Below, one piece after another: positions 34,581 through 47,000 of a DNA stretch of 64,000 nucleotides (position 1 is the first letter of the stretch; each line of letters opens with the position of its first letter). The stretch covers positions 87,400,678-87,464,677 of the forward strand of contig NW_023602073.1 of NCBI RefSeq assembly GCF_014898055.3, read 5' to 3'. The translations under genes and the position numbers were made by a program. Origin of the DNA: Talpa occidentalis (taxonomy: Eukaryota; Chordata; Mammalia; Eulipotyphla; Talpidae). Under the pieces are notes generated by a model. The model was not told where the DNA came from. It saw nothing but the letters and a program-made list of their open reading frames with translations, and did no database searches.

Positions 34581-35008
34581 TTCAACTTGTAAAAAGAGAG
34601 CAAAAATACAGAAGGACACATGCCAATTTGTTAATAGTAGTTACAACTAGAAGGGACATACGGTATGAGGAGGAAGGTGAAGATGATGTGATTTTTATTC
34701 AATACACTCATTATTTGAACTTTTTATAATTAATTTTTTCATGTTCCTGTGTAACTTCTGTCACAAAATTTAGTAAGATGAGTGGTAAGAAATAATCTCT
34801 GAGATTAATGAGAGAGAGAGATATGTCTTTTAGGAGAGGGATTTGAACATGAAACACAAGCAACAATTGAGCAATTGACAGCAAAATTCAAGTGTCCAGG
34901 ATATCTACTTTTCAAGTTCAAACAAAGCCTATTTACTATCTGTGGATGGATACAATTTTAAGTGCACAAAGCATTTCATGTTCCCTTACTTGTAGAGACA
35001 CACACTCT
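34450..35008. repeat. Perfect 30-bp inverted repeat, 499 bp between arms
   Basis: Arm 1 is 34450-34479 and arm 2 is 34979-35008. Each is the exact reverse complement of the other, and the match stops sharply beyond both ends. Arm 1 touches the TA run. The arms are not simple sequence and match no repeat I recognise. Confidence 0.93.
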
Positions 35009-35281
35009 GAACAGAAACTGGAGCTACCATTTACTTGTTTCAGAGACTCTAGAGAGATAGAGAAGTTGAGGGCCTCCAAGAGAGAAATGTGACTGTTCCA
35101 GGATGCTTGACTGATACACTGTTTTTGAGAAATATAAAAAGAAAAAATATATATATCCCATCTTGCAAAAAAGCAGCATTATAGCCATGGGAAAACATTT
35201 TAACTTAGTACAAAACATTTTCACTTATGGCAAAGATATTCAGTATACCTTTTTTGCTAAAAATATTACAATAAATTCAAT

Positions 35282-35400
35282 GTGCATTTAGTGAGTTCCC
35301 ACTATGTGTCAGGAGAATCCTGAGAACACAGAAACTATTAATATCTGGTACCTGCTCTTAAGAAAGTTATAGTCTAAGAAGAAAGCCACTCGCATAATCA
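35282..35400 (+). repeat. L2-like 3' fragment
   Basis: TTCCCACTATGTGTCAGGAG, then ACCTGCTCTTAAGAAAGTTA and TAGTCTAAGAAGAAAG, resembles the L2 3' end (consensus order: increasing-age notice, CTCAAGGAGCTTACA, GTCTA). It is short and decayed. Confidence 0.5.
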
Positions 35401-38080
35401 AGTAATTAAAATTACAATAATTTGGTTCACATTTAACTTAAAAAATTTAGTGGGTCCTCAAAATAAAAGCAACAAGGTCATCTAAGGAAAAGCCATCATA
35501 TAATTAAGGCATATGATCTGATGTTAAGTATGCATCCTTGCATCAATTTTCAACAGATCATTCTACATAGAGCCAAGATCATCAGGCTTCAGAAAGAGCA
35601 AAATAGAATGGAAAGCATGTAGTAATTTTTTCATAATGATTTCTATGAACAAATTTATGCACTTTAAACTGACCACAGAAAACAGGTAAGGCCAAAACTA
35701 AAGCACCATCTCTACTTCTTGATATGATCTCTTTAGCTATTTTCACTTCCTAAGTCAATTAAACCTCTCTTAAATGCTGTGTAACGACAGAGCTCTACTA
35801 AACTGAGTGAAAAACAGATGGTTATTTTGGGACACTTTATTATATTTTTTTAAAAAAAATCATACTTTTCTAAAAAAATGATTTAGGAGAAATAGTTATA
35901 CATACTGTGCTGATCTGCTTACTTCTTAATAGGTAATTCCTTTCCAAAATTTTTCAATTTCACAGAAAATAATTTTTATGAAAGTAATGGGAAAATAAAC
36001 TTCAATGAGCTTATATTTCAAATACTATTCTAACACAAATACCGATTAATGTCTTTATTATACCAAATTGGGTAGCCTTTCAAGTCTTGAATTTTTAAAT
36101 CTTGAGTTTTTCTGGTGATCAGTAGGAGCAGAAAGAGGAAAACAGTTATTTGGGATGCTTGCATATATAAAGATAATATGATATAAGGGAAAGAGTTGTG
36201 AACTAAGAACAGGAGGCAAGTAAGTGACTCTTGGGAGCAGAAGTAACACTCAGAATATTTATGAAGGTGTGTGTAGAGTTAAGGTAACTAACACAGATGT
36301 TAATATACTCAGGACCTAAATATTGTAGAAAAACGTTTTCACACTAGTCTTAGAGAAGCAAGGAGAAAATGTTTTATGGGAGCCTGAAGGAAATATGAGC
36401 CATGGAAGATGGGACTCCATCAGGAACCGAGGTCATGGAGGAATAAAGCTGCTACTAACTGCAGTAGGAAGCTGGGGAAGATGAACTGCTCCCTATTTAG
36501 TTCAAGGTCATCTCTCCCATTGGCTGAACCCAATTAAAAACTAGTGTGGAGAGAAGCTCAGGTTTCTGCAAATTTCACCCTATGGGGCACAGAGAACTGA
36601 AGAGGAGAGGAGAACGACCATCGTGTGAGAGGTTCATATAAGACACAGGATTAGGATTAGAATTAGCCTAATGCTCATGATTCGTTCAAGTTTCAAGGTA
36701 GATTTTCTATGTTGGAGTCCCTTATAAGACTACACAGCTCTCGTAAACACCAATGAGATTCTAAGTTGACCATCCTAAAAGTCCCTTCCACTATCATCAA
36801 AGAATGATGACTATTTCTTCTCTTCTCCAAAGACCAACCATTATACCTTTTCTCACTTCTTTTCTTCTTCAAGGTGTTCTTAAGATTTATTCTGAACACA
36901 TTTCACTGGGCAAAAATTTTGAGCATGGGAAGAGAACAGCTAACGCTGTGATTTGTGCAAGTAATCACACCCCATCCAGGTCTGAGTAGGACCTTAATTG
37001 TAAATAGGTATTATCATGAAATATCTATCATCAGCTACATTATATTTTCTTCCCCTGATGCCTCCTGAAAATATACTTTACAATGAAATAACCACATGAT
37101 ATTCTATTTATCATCATTTTAGTTCTGCTATGAATTCTATTCAGTTTAATAAAATCTTATATTTTATGAAAGTAAGTGGAGTTATGGCACAGGAGAAAAC
37201 AGCTACTATTACAGAATAGCTTTTAATGTCAGACAGTTTCATATGTTGATCTCTGATACACCCATTGCTTTTCTGCCAGATGTGCCATGGCCAACTTACT
37301 GGACACCTGCCAAAACTCTGATAAGTGTTAAACTCCCATTACAGCCATTTCTAGGGCTGTATCACAAGCAACTTGAAAATTTAGTACATAATACACAGCG
37401 AATTTTGATTGACAATTACTAAGTCAATAAAACATCTCATTCTATGTTGGCAAAAGAATGAAAACTGAGCTTTTATTTAAATTTCCAAAATTTCGTTTTG
37501 TATACACATACTGTATTCAAATCATAGTTACTTTATAGTGAACCCTCTCATTTTTATTTATTTCTATTCTTCCCCACAACTCTATCTATGAACTTAAGTC
37601 CTCTCATTTCTCTTCCAATTTCCTAAAATCTCAATTTGGATGTTGTACTCATATTATGGCAGTTAACATACTTGAGGCTGTAAGTACAACAATTAATAGT
37701 GGCTTAAACAATTACCTCAGTAAGAAAACTCTAGTGAAAGAGGTTCTAAGACTGGCTTAGTAACTCAGTGAAACCCTCAGGGAAACATGAATTTTCCACT
37801 CTGCTACATGTGTTAGCAATATCTTTCCTTATTCTCAAAGATAAGAGCAATTTGGAAGTAAGAATTTTTTCTCGTTTCTTTTTTCATCAGGGAAAAACCT
37901 TATTTTATAAGTTTCCAATATACTTTTCAATGTATCTCATTTTCTCATATGAAACTCAGTGAAATTACTGAAAAAGGAGTTGGGATTCTCACAATTGGCT
38001 AAGATGAATTATGATATTATTGGGACTGGAGTTGAACCTGCCTTCTCTGAGTACAGGCTCTATGTTCTGGGCAAAGGGGA
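35401..38080. other. Unique sequence, no gene seen
   Basis: AT-rich. Frames at 36058-36249, 36693-36899 and 37768-37962 are short and without domains. An LTR- or LINE-like texture at 36380-36640 could not be named. Confidence 0.4.
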
Positions 38081-38084
38081 GGCA

Positions 38085-38132
38085 CGCCTCTGGCCTGTAC
38101 CACAGTTCTTGTATAAATAAATAAATCTTTAT
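38085..38132 (+). mobile_element. SINE tail fragment
   Basis: Only the 3' end remains (CCTCTGGCCTGTACCACAGT and the TAAATAAATAAATC tail). The body and head are lost. Confidence 0.8.
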
Positions 38133-38220
38133 AAAGACCCAGGCTTCAGCTAAGTCAACAAGGTGAAGGGGTGCCCCTGGAACTGTTAAGGAATCCAGTT
38201 GCTAATTTACAATGTAATAG

Positions 38221-38485
38221 ATGAACACAGTGATTAAGAGCACAGAATCAGAATGCCTCTATTTGAGTCCTGGTAAGACTCCTTCTATTTGAGTCCTGGT
38301 TAAGTATTCAAGTCTGCTTACTAACAAATTACTTAGCCTGTTTGTGCCTCTGTTTTCTTATCTGTATGATGGGGAAGTGATAATAATGGGCCCTATCTCA
38401 CAGAGTTAAGATCAAATGAGTTAATATTTGTAGGATGACCAGAATAAGTTCTGGCACAAAGTAAATTCATTTAAGTGTTTGAAAG
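38221..38485 (+). repeat. MIR, nearly full length
   Basis: The order GATTAAGAGCACAGAATCAG, TTACTTAGCCTGTTTGTGCC, TTTTCTTATCTGTATGATGG, TCACAGAGTTAAGATCAAAT, GAGTTAATATTTGTAGGATG, TTCTGGCACAAAGTAAATTC follows the MIR consensus end to end. A 16-bp internal direct duplication lies at 38259-38274 and 38285-38300. Confidence 0.85.
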
Positions 38486-38544
38486 TCAAGTGAAATCAAA
38501 GAGGAAATGTTTAGAACCAGACATAGGGTTTATTATTCCAACCA

Positions 38545-39155
38545 CTATGGAAAGCTATGTGGAGATTCCTTAACCTATTAAAGATAGAGCTTCCATATGA
38601 TCCAGCAATTCCACTTCTAGGTATTTACCCAAAGGACACAGAATCATTAATTCAAAAGGGCACCTGCACCCCATGTTTATAGCAGCACTATTTGCAATAG
38701 CTAAGCTATGGAAAGAACCCAAATACCCAAAAATAGATGACTGGATCGAGAAGATGTGGTACATATACACAATGGAATATTACTCAGCAATCAAAAAAAG
38801 ATAAACTCATGCAATTTGCAGCAACATGAATGGAGCTGGGAGGGATCATGCTCAGAGAAATAAGCCAGAAAGAAAAAGAAAAATATTGGATGATCTCACT
38901 CATAGCAGGAATTTAGAAAACCTAAATAAGGGACCAAGAAAAAGACTAATTATAATAAAGGAAAAATCAAAATCAACAAGCAACTATAAACCAGAGACAC
39001 ACTGACGGAGGTGGGGGCAAGAGAAGAGGGATTAGAGCCAAAATAAGGGGGGTGGGAATTGTATGGGGAATATAACCAAAATGAAAATGCATACATTGTG
39101 CAAAAATGAAAAATGATGTAAGAATTATATAAAATAAAAAAAAGAGTACGAGGGA
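38545..39155 (+). mobile_element. LINE-1 3' end
   Basis: This is the ORF2 C-terminal region (reading through TATTACTCAGCAATCAAAAA and ATGGAGCTGGGAGGGATC) plus the 3' UTR, ending in ATAAAATAAAAAAAAG. It carries the extra 3' segment GCATACATTGTGCAAAAATG also seen at 51717. It is 5'-truncated with frameshifts and stops. Confidence 0.9.
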
Positions 39156-39279
39156 TGAAAAAAAAAGATTATAGGGAGGTTCACTGTTGGATAGGCAAAT
39201 AAAGAGGTCTTCTAGACACAAATAATTTTATGATGTTTTTGAGTCCACTGTATTAGTGAATATTAAAGGCTCCCTGTCC

Positions 39280-40140
39280 CCACTTCTCAACAAGAAAACA
39301 AACAACACAATTATAAGGTGGACCAACCTTAACAACCTTAACAACCTCATCACCAAAGAATATACAAAAGACAAACATATGAAGAGACGCTCTGCATCAT
39401 GTCACCAGGGAATTACAAATATAAACAGCAATGAGATACATATGAGGTATACTTATACTTATTATAATAACCAACATCCAGAATATTGACTACACCAAAT
39501 GTGGCAAGAATGTGAAGCAACATAAATTCTCATTCATTGCTGGTGTGAATGCAAAATAGCTAATTCATTTTGAAAGACAGTTTGGCATTTTATTCCTTGA
39601 AAAACAAAACATACTCTTATTTTACTGTCCAGCAGCCATGTTCTTTGATATTTACCCAAAGGAATTGAAAATTTATGACTACAAAAAAGCCTGCACACAC
39701 ATGTTCATACCCACTTTACTCATACCTACACAAAGTTGAAAGCAAACAATGTATTCCTTTAGAGGTGAATGAATGAATTGTGACATATCCAGACAATGGA
39801 AAACTACTTCGTGTTAAAAAGAAATGAAATATTAGGCCACGAGAAAACATGGGGGGGGGGATTTAAATGTACACTGCAAAGTGATAGAAGTCAATCTGTA
39901 AAGGCAACATACTGTATGATTCTAACTCTATGGCTGGAAAAAGCAATAAATTATTGATATAGTAAAAAGAGCAGTAGTTGAAAGGGTAATGAAGGATGAA
40001 TAGGTGGGACACAGATGATATTTAGGGAAGGCAACAATTTTGTATGATGTTCTAATTAGGGATTCTTGCAATTATTCATTTTCCCAAATCCAAGAATAAA
40101 CCCTAATATAAACTATGGACTTTAGATGATGATAATATAT
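39280..40140 (+). mobile_element. Older LINE-1 3' end
   Basis: The ORF2 C-terminal region is decayed: AAGACAAACATATGAAGAGA, GGAATTACAAATATAAACAG, TGGTGTGAATGCAAAATAGC, TTTACCCAAAGGAATTGAAA. The 3' UTR follows (TACTGTATGATTCTAACTCT). It lies just after a younger LINE-1 end in the same orientation. Confidence 0.75.
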
Positions 40141-40287
40141 CAATGTAGATTCATCAATTGTAACAAATGATTAATTCTGATAGGTGATGTTAAAAAATGG
40201 GGAGGCTTAGCATGAGGGTAGGAGATATAAGGAAAACCTTTGTACAATTCTCTTAAATTTTCTGTGAACAAAAACAGCTTTAAAAAT

Positions 40288-40577
40288 AGTCTAATTTTAG
40301 TGCCTCCCTGGTGGTGCAGGTGGTTGAGCATCGCACTGTGAAGCTGTCCACCGCCTCTGCAGCGCAGGTTCAATCCCAGCTGGCCGGCGAGAATCCCACA
40401 TGTTGAGGCAGACCTCTACTGCCTTGCCCGCTGCTCGCCTCATCTGTATTTCTTCAGTCTCCCTGTTCTGTTCCCCGCTCTGTCTCTGGTGAATCCTCTC
40501 ACCCTCCTGCACATTGGGTCTGTACCCCGGTTCTTGTATAAAAATAAATAAATCTTTAAAAAAAAAGTCTAATTTTA
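40288..40577 (+). mobile_element. tRNA-derived SINE with 12-bp TSD
   Basis: The element is 40300-40565. AGTCTAATTTTA occurs at 40288-40299 and again at 40566-40577. The head is GTGCCTCCCTGGTGGTGCAG, the B box GGTTCAATCCC and the tail AAATAAATAAATCTTTAAAA. A 206-codon minus-strand frame (40297-40917) crosses it by chance. Confidence 0.94.
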
Positions 40578-40749
40578 AAAAGTTTTTGCAATGCATACAT
40601 TTTCTTGGGCTGTTTATTATGATGTGCATGTATTTGAAGGTTTCTGAAATAATATTTAGCAAATTAATCAACATAGCAAAAGTTACATCTTTTGTGGCAT
40701 ACTCTACACTTGCCATTTGTAAACTATTCATGAGAAAAGTAATAATAAT

Positions 40750-40797
40750 TGGGTCTTCCTGGTGGCACAATGGGTTAAGACACAATCTATGAAGGTA
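40750..40797 (+). mobile_element. SINE head fragment
   Basis: GGGTCTTCCTGGTGGCACAA and TGGGTTAAGACACA match the tRNA-like head only. The sequence stops matching at about 40797. Confidence 0.7.
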
Positions 40798-41924
40798 CTG
40801 ACATGACATTAACATGAGAAAAATCCTAACTATTCCCTCCAACATCTTGGTTTCCTGATCATTGTGCCAAGAGCTTAAAATTTGTAATGCTGTTCCCCAT
40901 GTCACCTTTTTACCCATGAATGGAACTTGCTCTGACCAAAACCATCTGATGTGGGCGTCAGTGTCCTGCTTGCCCCTTTCTGGGGTTGGTGGCTGGTACT
41001 GTTCACATAATCATCTCTCCTAGAACTGTATCTACTTCCCACCTGTACTGAAAATCCATTGCCTATCTGTTTTCCAAATTTCTAGTTGCTATGTCTAATC
41101 CACAGTCTGCGTCTGAAAAACTGGCAAATATTCATATTGATTTCCGGTAACAGGTTAAGGGTAAATATTTTAGACTACCCTTCTGTGGTAGCTGAATAAG
41201 ACCACCTTTTCTTTCCTCTGCATTCATTCTCTGATTCTTCTTTGGACTTCGCTTGAGGCATGGCACTAATATCTACCTCAGCAATCCATAGATTGTCAAA
41301 TACGCTTGGGTACTAGCTTCTGAGTTTATTTTCTTTTTCAGTTGATTTGGAATGGATATAAAAAAAGAGAAAAGCAGTGACCTGTGTGTTGGACTTTAAG
41401 TAAATATAGGAAGCAGTGTTTTTTCTCATATAAATAGTTGAAACTCTTAAAAAAAATCAGAAAAGAAAATCTTCAAAGAAAAATCTTAATGTACAAAATT
41501 TTAAACATTATCAATATCTATTTTATTCACTTGGTAATGACCAGGTATGCATTTTGTAGATGAGTGAAATAAGCATTAATCTTCACCAATCTTGGCATAG
41601 AGTTAGACTATGACTCTGGATGAAACTTTGCTCCAGTCTCATATCATCAGACCTTTAATATACCAAATAACTTTTCAAATAGGTCTTCCAGTTCACAACA
41701 AAGAGGACAATACCCATTCTTCATAAAAACAGCAAATCTCACAAAATGCTCTATATAAGCTTTTTGGACTTAGGCTGATTGACAGATGGTCCTTATGATA
41801 GAGTCAGTGTCCAGTTATTCTTAGTTTTGTACTTCCCATTTGCTGAGTTTAAGAAGTTACCTAAGAGAGTCTCAGTATCCTGATCTAATCTTTATTGTTA
41901 TAGACCTCATCTAGTCCTAATAGC

Positions 41925-41995
41925 CTTAGTTATTTGGAAAAATAACTAAGTTTTATCTCGATCTCAGATAAACCCAGTTTTATCTCGATCTCAGA
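41925..41995. repeat. Hairpin next to a 20-bp direct repeat
   Basis: CTTAGTTATTT (41925-41935) and AAATAACTAAG (41940-41950) form a perfect 11-bp stem with a 4-base loop. AGTTTTATCTCGATCTCAGA occurs at 41949-41968 and 41976-41995. Confidence 0.9.
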
Positions 41996-42609
41996 ATATT
42001 TTCTTACACTTGTAGAAAACACAGTACTGGAAATCACAGAAAGGGAGTATCTATTGACTTTGATCTCCTGGAGAATTTAAGATCAGGTCCATTATAGTCA
42101 GAGTGTCAGACAAGCTCACAGACTTATACTTGCCAACAAATTTTGAATGGATTTTATATAAGAAATGATAGTTAAGTGGGACCAAGTATTTTTTTAAGGT
42201 AATTTTTACTGTATCCTAAAAATTTAAAACCTCTGTCTATGTAACTAAAAGCCATCATAGAAATGGGGTCTGTCCTGGAAAATTACTCAGCTCTTACTGG
42301 AAAGTGGGTTGCTGATTTATTTTCATTTTTAAAACAAACCTGAAGACTAGATTGTTATGGAAATACCCAGCTAAACTCTGCTATTCTTTATGGAAAATAG
42401 AACTTTGATCCATTTCTAACTATCCACATTATAACTTAATACATACCAATTAAGCACTATAATACAAAGTTTTGTCAGGCTTTTTTAGTGAACTTCAAAA
42501 TCAAATTGATGCAGTAGTGCAAAGGTTAACTAGAAATAAATTGTTATGCTGGGATCATTTCTTGCAAGTTGTGGGACTGCTTTCTCAGTGTGGTGCAAAC
42601 AAAGGACCT

Positions 42610-42623
42610 TTGCCATCTGCTGG
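42610..42623 (-). promoter_or_regulatory. CTCF-like motif
   Basis: On the minus strand it reads CCAGCAGATGGCAA, 13 of 14 positions of the CTCF core CCASYAGRKGGCRS. It lies in unique, locally GC-richer DNA. A motif match alone does not show occupancy. Confidence 0.4.
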
Positions 42624-44628
42624 TCCTTGTGCTGTCCTGTGAGGTCCCAAGGTGTCCCCCTCCACTCCTAAATAAGCAGGCACATCTGAAGTGGGCTGTT
42701 AACAAAGCCAAATCAGATTTAAACTTTTAGATGTATCATATTTGTAGACTGATTTTTCCTAAGGACATTTTCTGCCATAGCATTTGAAAAAGCTCCTCCT
42801 CAAGGAAAATGAAACTAACAAAGTAAATGCTTTTAAAGGCCACATAATTTTTCACTTGTAATATTTGAGTCTTTTAGCAGATTTCATTTAATACTATCCT
42901 ATTCATTCAGTTGACTGAATTTGGTAAAGTCATCAAGATTAAATTTCAGATTACTTTGACTCTTAATCCTATTTTTCTCTGTGCTAGCAGACAACTCCAT
43001 TTTTCTCCTCCAGGATCTTTCTTTCCCCTTCAGATCTTTATACAATGATCATTGCCTTATAGTCTCCTGACCTTCAATTTGATTGTTTGCTCCTTTCAAA
43101 TTGTGAGGTGCCCAGAGGGGAAAAACTCAGATATGATCTTGCTTGAATCCTATAAAGAGAATAACATAAGGAGGTTTCTTCCTCATTGCTGCTTTTTTTC
43201 TTCATTATTTGCTGAACATAGAATATTGGTGCAATTCTTTTTCTCCTTTCTCACAAATTCACGTGACCCCCCATTTTTAATATTTTTTCTACCAGATAAG
43301 GATATTTGTAAAGGCTTTTTCCTCTACGAATTGAAATATCCTCCACCCTTATAGACTTAGCTTTTTTTTTTTTTTTTTTTGCTGTTTGTAGTCTAAGCCA
43401 AAAGTTTAATTTAAATTTCAACTGACTACTTATTTTATGTCTGTGGAGGTGCTCAAATTAGACTGCACCAAGATTCTCAGAACTGGTCTTCTCAGTCCTG
43501 CTCTGGCTGCTTATGCAGAATATTTTGACAAGCAAAGAGGAAGAGTAATGAAATCCCTTGAGGTTGAAGAGAAGCTTCTGTCCTTGCCTAAGTCCTTTGC
43601 CCTTCCCTAATAAAAGAAATCATATCCTAAGCTTATGCCCTTTTCTTAATTGGAGAAGCAATTTCTGCTCTCCCTTTTATGACCTAGAAGAATGTAGTAT
43701 TGGGGAGGGGGACCTCATCCAGTAGTAGGTTTATCACTGAACATATCCTATATTGTAAATAAGCTTTTTTATTTAACATACTTATTTTGTTGATCAAAGT
43801 AGCAGACTATAAACTCTATCCCTGACTTCTACATTTTATTTCTATAGAATGTCAGCTATTTTGGTGTATTTTGAAGGATGGATGATGGGCATTGTGGGAA
43901 AATACAAAAGGAGTTAAGTGATATATCAGTTACCTAAGGGCAGAACCATGCGCTATAGGATCCAAAATGTATACAATTTGAATGACTCAACTTAAGAAAA
44001 GAAGACAAAATCATGAACATCATCCAAGCCTTGGAAAGGGAATGTGTGAGATCAGAGTTTTGAAGAGTTGGCTTTCCGGACTATGTATGGTAAATACACC
44101 CCCATCATAAGTGAGCTGTTGCACTTGGATACACTGCAAGTGTTAACAGGAGTAGCTACTAAAGTGCTAGATCAATAATGCAACATTCTGCACAGAGAAG
44201 ATAAAAACTTTGGACTAAGTCTTATGAAGAAATATCAGAAAGGATAGTTTTTTCCCATTTATTATAATTCTAACTACTCCATATTGCTTGTGAATTGCTA
44301 TAGTAGTAAAGAGGGATTGGAGGGGATTGGAGAATTGAGTGTAAATTGCAGATGGGTAATTTGTAAAATTATTGTGACACTGTTCTCCTTTAGTTTAAAG
44401 TTGAGACATTTCTTATTTGTTGCTTTGTTGAGTGAAGACTAAATGATCACTAGATTTTTAAATCTATGATACTCAAATTAATCTTCATGATATTTTTCTG
44501 TAGGTATAGGGGTAGGTTTCTGGTAAAGTAGCAATCCCTAAACTCAGATATTTATAAATCACTCATTATTTGCAGGGAACAATTCTGGATACGAGGGCAA
44601 AAAAAAAAAAAACCCTCCTGTATGAGAG

Positions 44629-44970
44629 GAAAAACTATATATGTAGGGCCTCCCCGGTGGCGCAGCGGTTGAGCGCTGGGTTGCGAAGCTGCCCGCGGCC
44701 TCTGCGGCGCCGGTTCGATCCCCGGCTGCTCCCCGGCCACCGGAGAAGGGTCCCACATGGTGCGCAGACCTCTCCTGCAGCCCGCTGCTCCCCTCAGCAG
44801 TGTACTTCGGTCCTTCTGCCTGCTCTGCTCCCCACTCTGGCTCTGGTGAATTCTCTCACCCTCCCGCGCTTCTGACTGTACCCAGTGCATGTATAAACAA
44901 AACAAACAAACAAACAAACAAATAAATAAAACATGCCTCTATTAAAAAAAAAAGAAAAACTATATATGTA
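44629..44970 (+). mobile_element. Young tRNA-derived SINE with perfect 17-bp TSD
   Basis: The element is 44646-44953, between GAAAAACTATATATGTA at 44629-44645 and 44954-44970. The head GGGCCTCCCCGGTGGCGCAG and B box GGTTCGATCCC are intact and the body is CpG-rich. Beyond the usual tail it has an AAACAAACAAA array and then ACATGCCTCTAT before the A-run, a tail shared with 50218-50554. Confidence 0.96.
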
Positions 44971-45950
44971 TATAAGCACCCAGGAGTGTTAAATATAGTG
45001 AGAGAAAGGTAGAAGTATTCTATGGTCTCTTCATAGACGATATCAACCATCAATTTAGATATAAGTAGGGCTTAGGAAAGAGAAATCTTAAAGAAGGAAA
45101 CATTATCCTGATTTTAACTCCAAATTCTAAATTTTCTGATGCACAAATAGCAATGTATAGGCTATGATATTCAATGGGTTTCTCCATTTAATAATGTACT
45201 TGTATTACAGGGAGTGTACTTGACATGGTAGGCTCTCTCAGCAAATGATCTTACGTTAGAGTTCATTTGACTATGTTTACTCTGAGTCCAAAAAGAAAAT
45301 TGGCTGTCTGCTCATTCAGAAGTCATTTTGACTTCTCAATGATTTATAGGAAAAAATGGCTTATAAAAATGGAAAATGATTTATAGGAATGATTTATAGG
45401 AAATGATTTATAGGAAAATGGCTTATAATCATTATATAAATATAATGATTTATAGGAAAAATGACTTAACAAGACTCAATCATTATATCATAGAAAGATA
45501 AAGCTAAAAGATGTAATATGAATCATCAAGACACATTCTTTCATTTTATAATTGAAACAGACTTAACAACAGAGGGTAAATGCCCTCTCAAGGTCATGTA
45601 TCTGTTACTGGAATTGGACTGAAATGTCCGGAAATTTTGATTTCCAGGATGAGAAAGAAAAAGAAACAAAGCACTGTTTTTAGATATGCTGAGGTTGTGG
45701 TACCTGTGGGATTTACAAATGATTCTTAAGAAATGCTTTGCTAGAATGTCTGGAATTCAGGGAAGTTGGTAAGTTCAAGGGATAAGAATTTCAAAGCTAT
45801 CAGAATATAGATGAGTGTGAAGAATATTTCCTAAAAAGAAAATAGATATTTCATATCTGACTCAAAAGAGGAATTTTTTTTTTCACAAATGTTGGGTCTT
45901 AACCATCAATATTACCTTATTGTCTCCAAGTTCTTATCTGCTAGGTTTCT
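44971..45950. other. Unique sequence with a local tandem array
   Basis: No gene. At about 45335-45465 the unit ATGATTTATAGGAA recurs at least five times with variable spacing, partly paired with ATGGCTTATAA. A MIR-like stretch may lie at 45540-45620. Confidence 0.5.
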
Positions 45951-45959
45951 GCACCATCA

Positions 45960-47000
45960 TCATCATAGTAATAAACATTCCATAAAACAGCTCCTAACAT
46001 TCATGCATTCATTCATTCAAAAATGTTCACTGTGGAAACCTATTTTAGATGTTATGAATAATAAAGTGAAACAATGTAGAAAAGTTCCCTGCTTCAAGTA
46101 CTTGGTGCTAGAGTGGAGAAGGTAAACAATTATTAAATTAACAAATGAATTAACCAAACAAAATCAGCCGGTGTTAAGTACTATTCCCCCTCTGGCTCTG
46201 GTGAATCCTCTCACCCTCCTGCAAATCTGGCCTGTGCCCCAGCTCTTGTATAAATAAATAAATAAATCTTTAAAAAAATTAAAATAGGGTGATGTGATGT
46301 GTTTTGGGAGGGAGATAGGCACTTGGAAAACCTATTGAGAGAGTTACATTGAAGCTGAAACCCAAATGACCTCCTGGAAGAAGAGCATCCCAAACAGAAA
46401 AAATAACAAGTGAAATGTTCTCCAATTGTGAAGGAACATAAAGTATTCAAAAGAGAGGAAGGAAGTCAATGTGGAAGAACACAGTGAGCAAGGGTGGAGT
46501 GAGGGTGAAGGAAAAATTGCATGAGATGAAGTAGCATAGTGAGAAGAATAGACAGGCCTTCCTTATCATGTAGGACCTCAATATGGACAGAGGGAAGGTA
46601 TTTAGATGCTATTTCATGTGCAATAAAACATCACTAGCTAGCAATCCATATGAACTGATTTATGTTATTAAAAAGATGACTGGATGCTGAGTTGAAAATT
46701 AACTATAAGAAGTAGAGGTAGAGCAAAGAATTATTAGGAGATACTACAGGGGACCCCATGACAGACAGTGATACTTAAACTATGTAATCAGAGTAGACAT
46801 GAAGAGGTGGGTATGCATGTTTGTGTGCTCCAGCAGAAAAACTGATACAACTTCATTGTGGATTGATTGAGGAGAATCAAAGTGATGACTAAGAGAAGTC
46901 AAGGATTATCCCTGGGTTTTGGTATTGGAAAAGGTATAGAGGGTAGTATCATTTATGAACATGAGAAAGTCAGGGAAGGAACTGACTTGGGGGAGAAGTC
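45960..47000 (+). repeat. L2-like region, interrupted by a SINE fragment
   Basis: TCATTCATTCAAAAATGTTC, AAAGTTCCCTGCTTCAAGTA and then TTACATTGAAGCTGAAACCC resemble L2 3' sequence. The SINE fragment at 46185-46276 splits it. The family call is moderate and the outer limits are guesses. Confidence 0.4.
46185..46276 (+). mobile_element. SINE 3' fragment
   Basis: It starts at CCCCTCTGGCTCTGGTGAAT and ends with TAAATAAATAAATAAATCTT. The head and most of the body are absent. Confidence 0.85.

Larger units (their letters stand above)
40798..44646. other. Unique sequence, no gene seen
   Basis: About 3.8 kb without a supported gene. The plus-strand frame 43052-43354 (100 codons) is F-, L- and S-rich without a domain. 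It contains a CTCF-like motif at 42610 and a T(20) run at about 43361 (see findings). Confidence 0.4.

Noticed and set aside
40297..40917. 206-codon minus-strand reading frame, the longest in the window
   Set aside because: About half of it is the antisense of a SINE (40300-40565) and the rest is low-complexity AT-rich DNA plus a SINE head fragment. No conserved domain.
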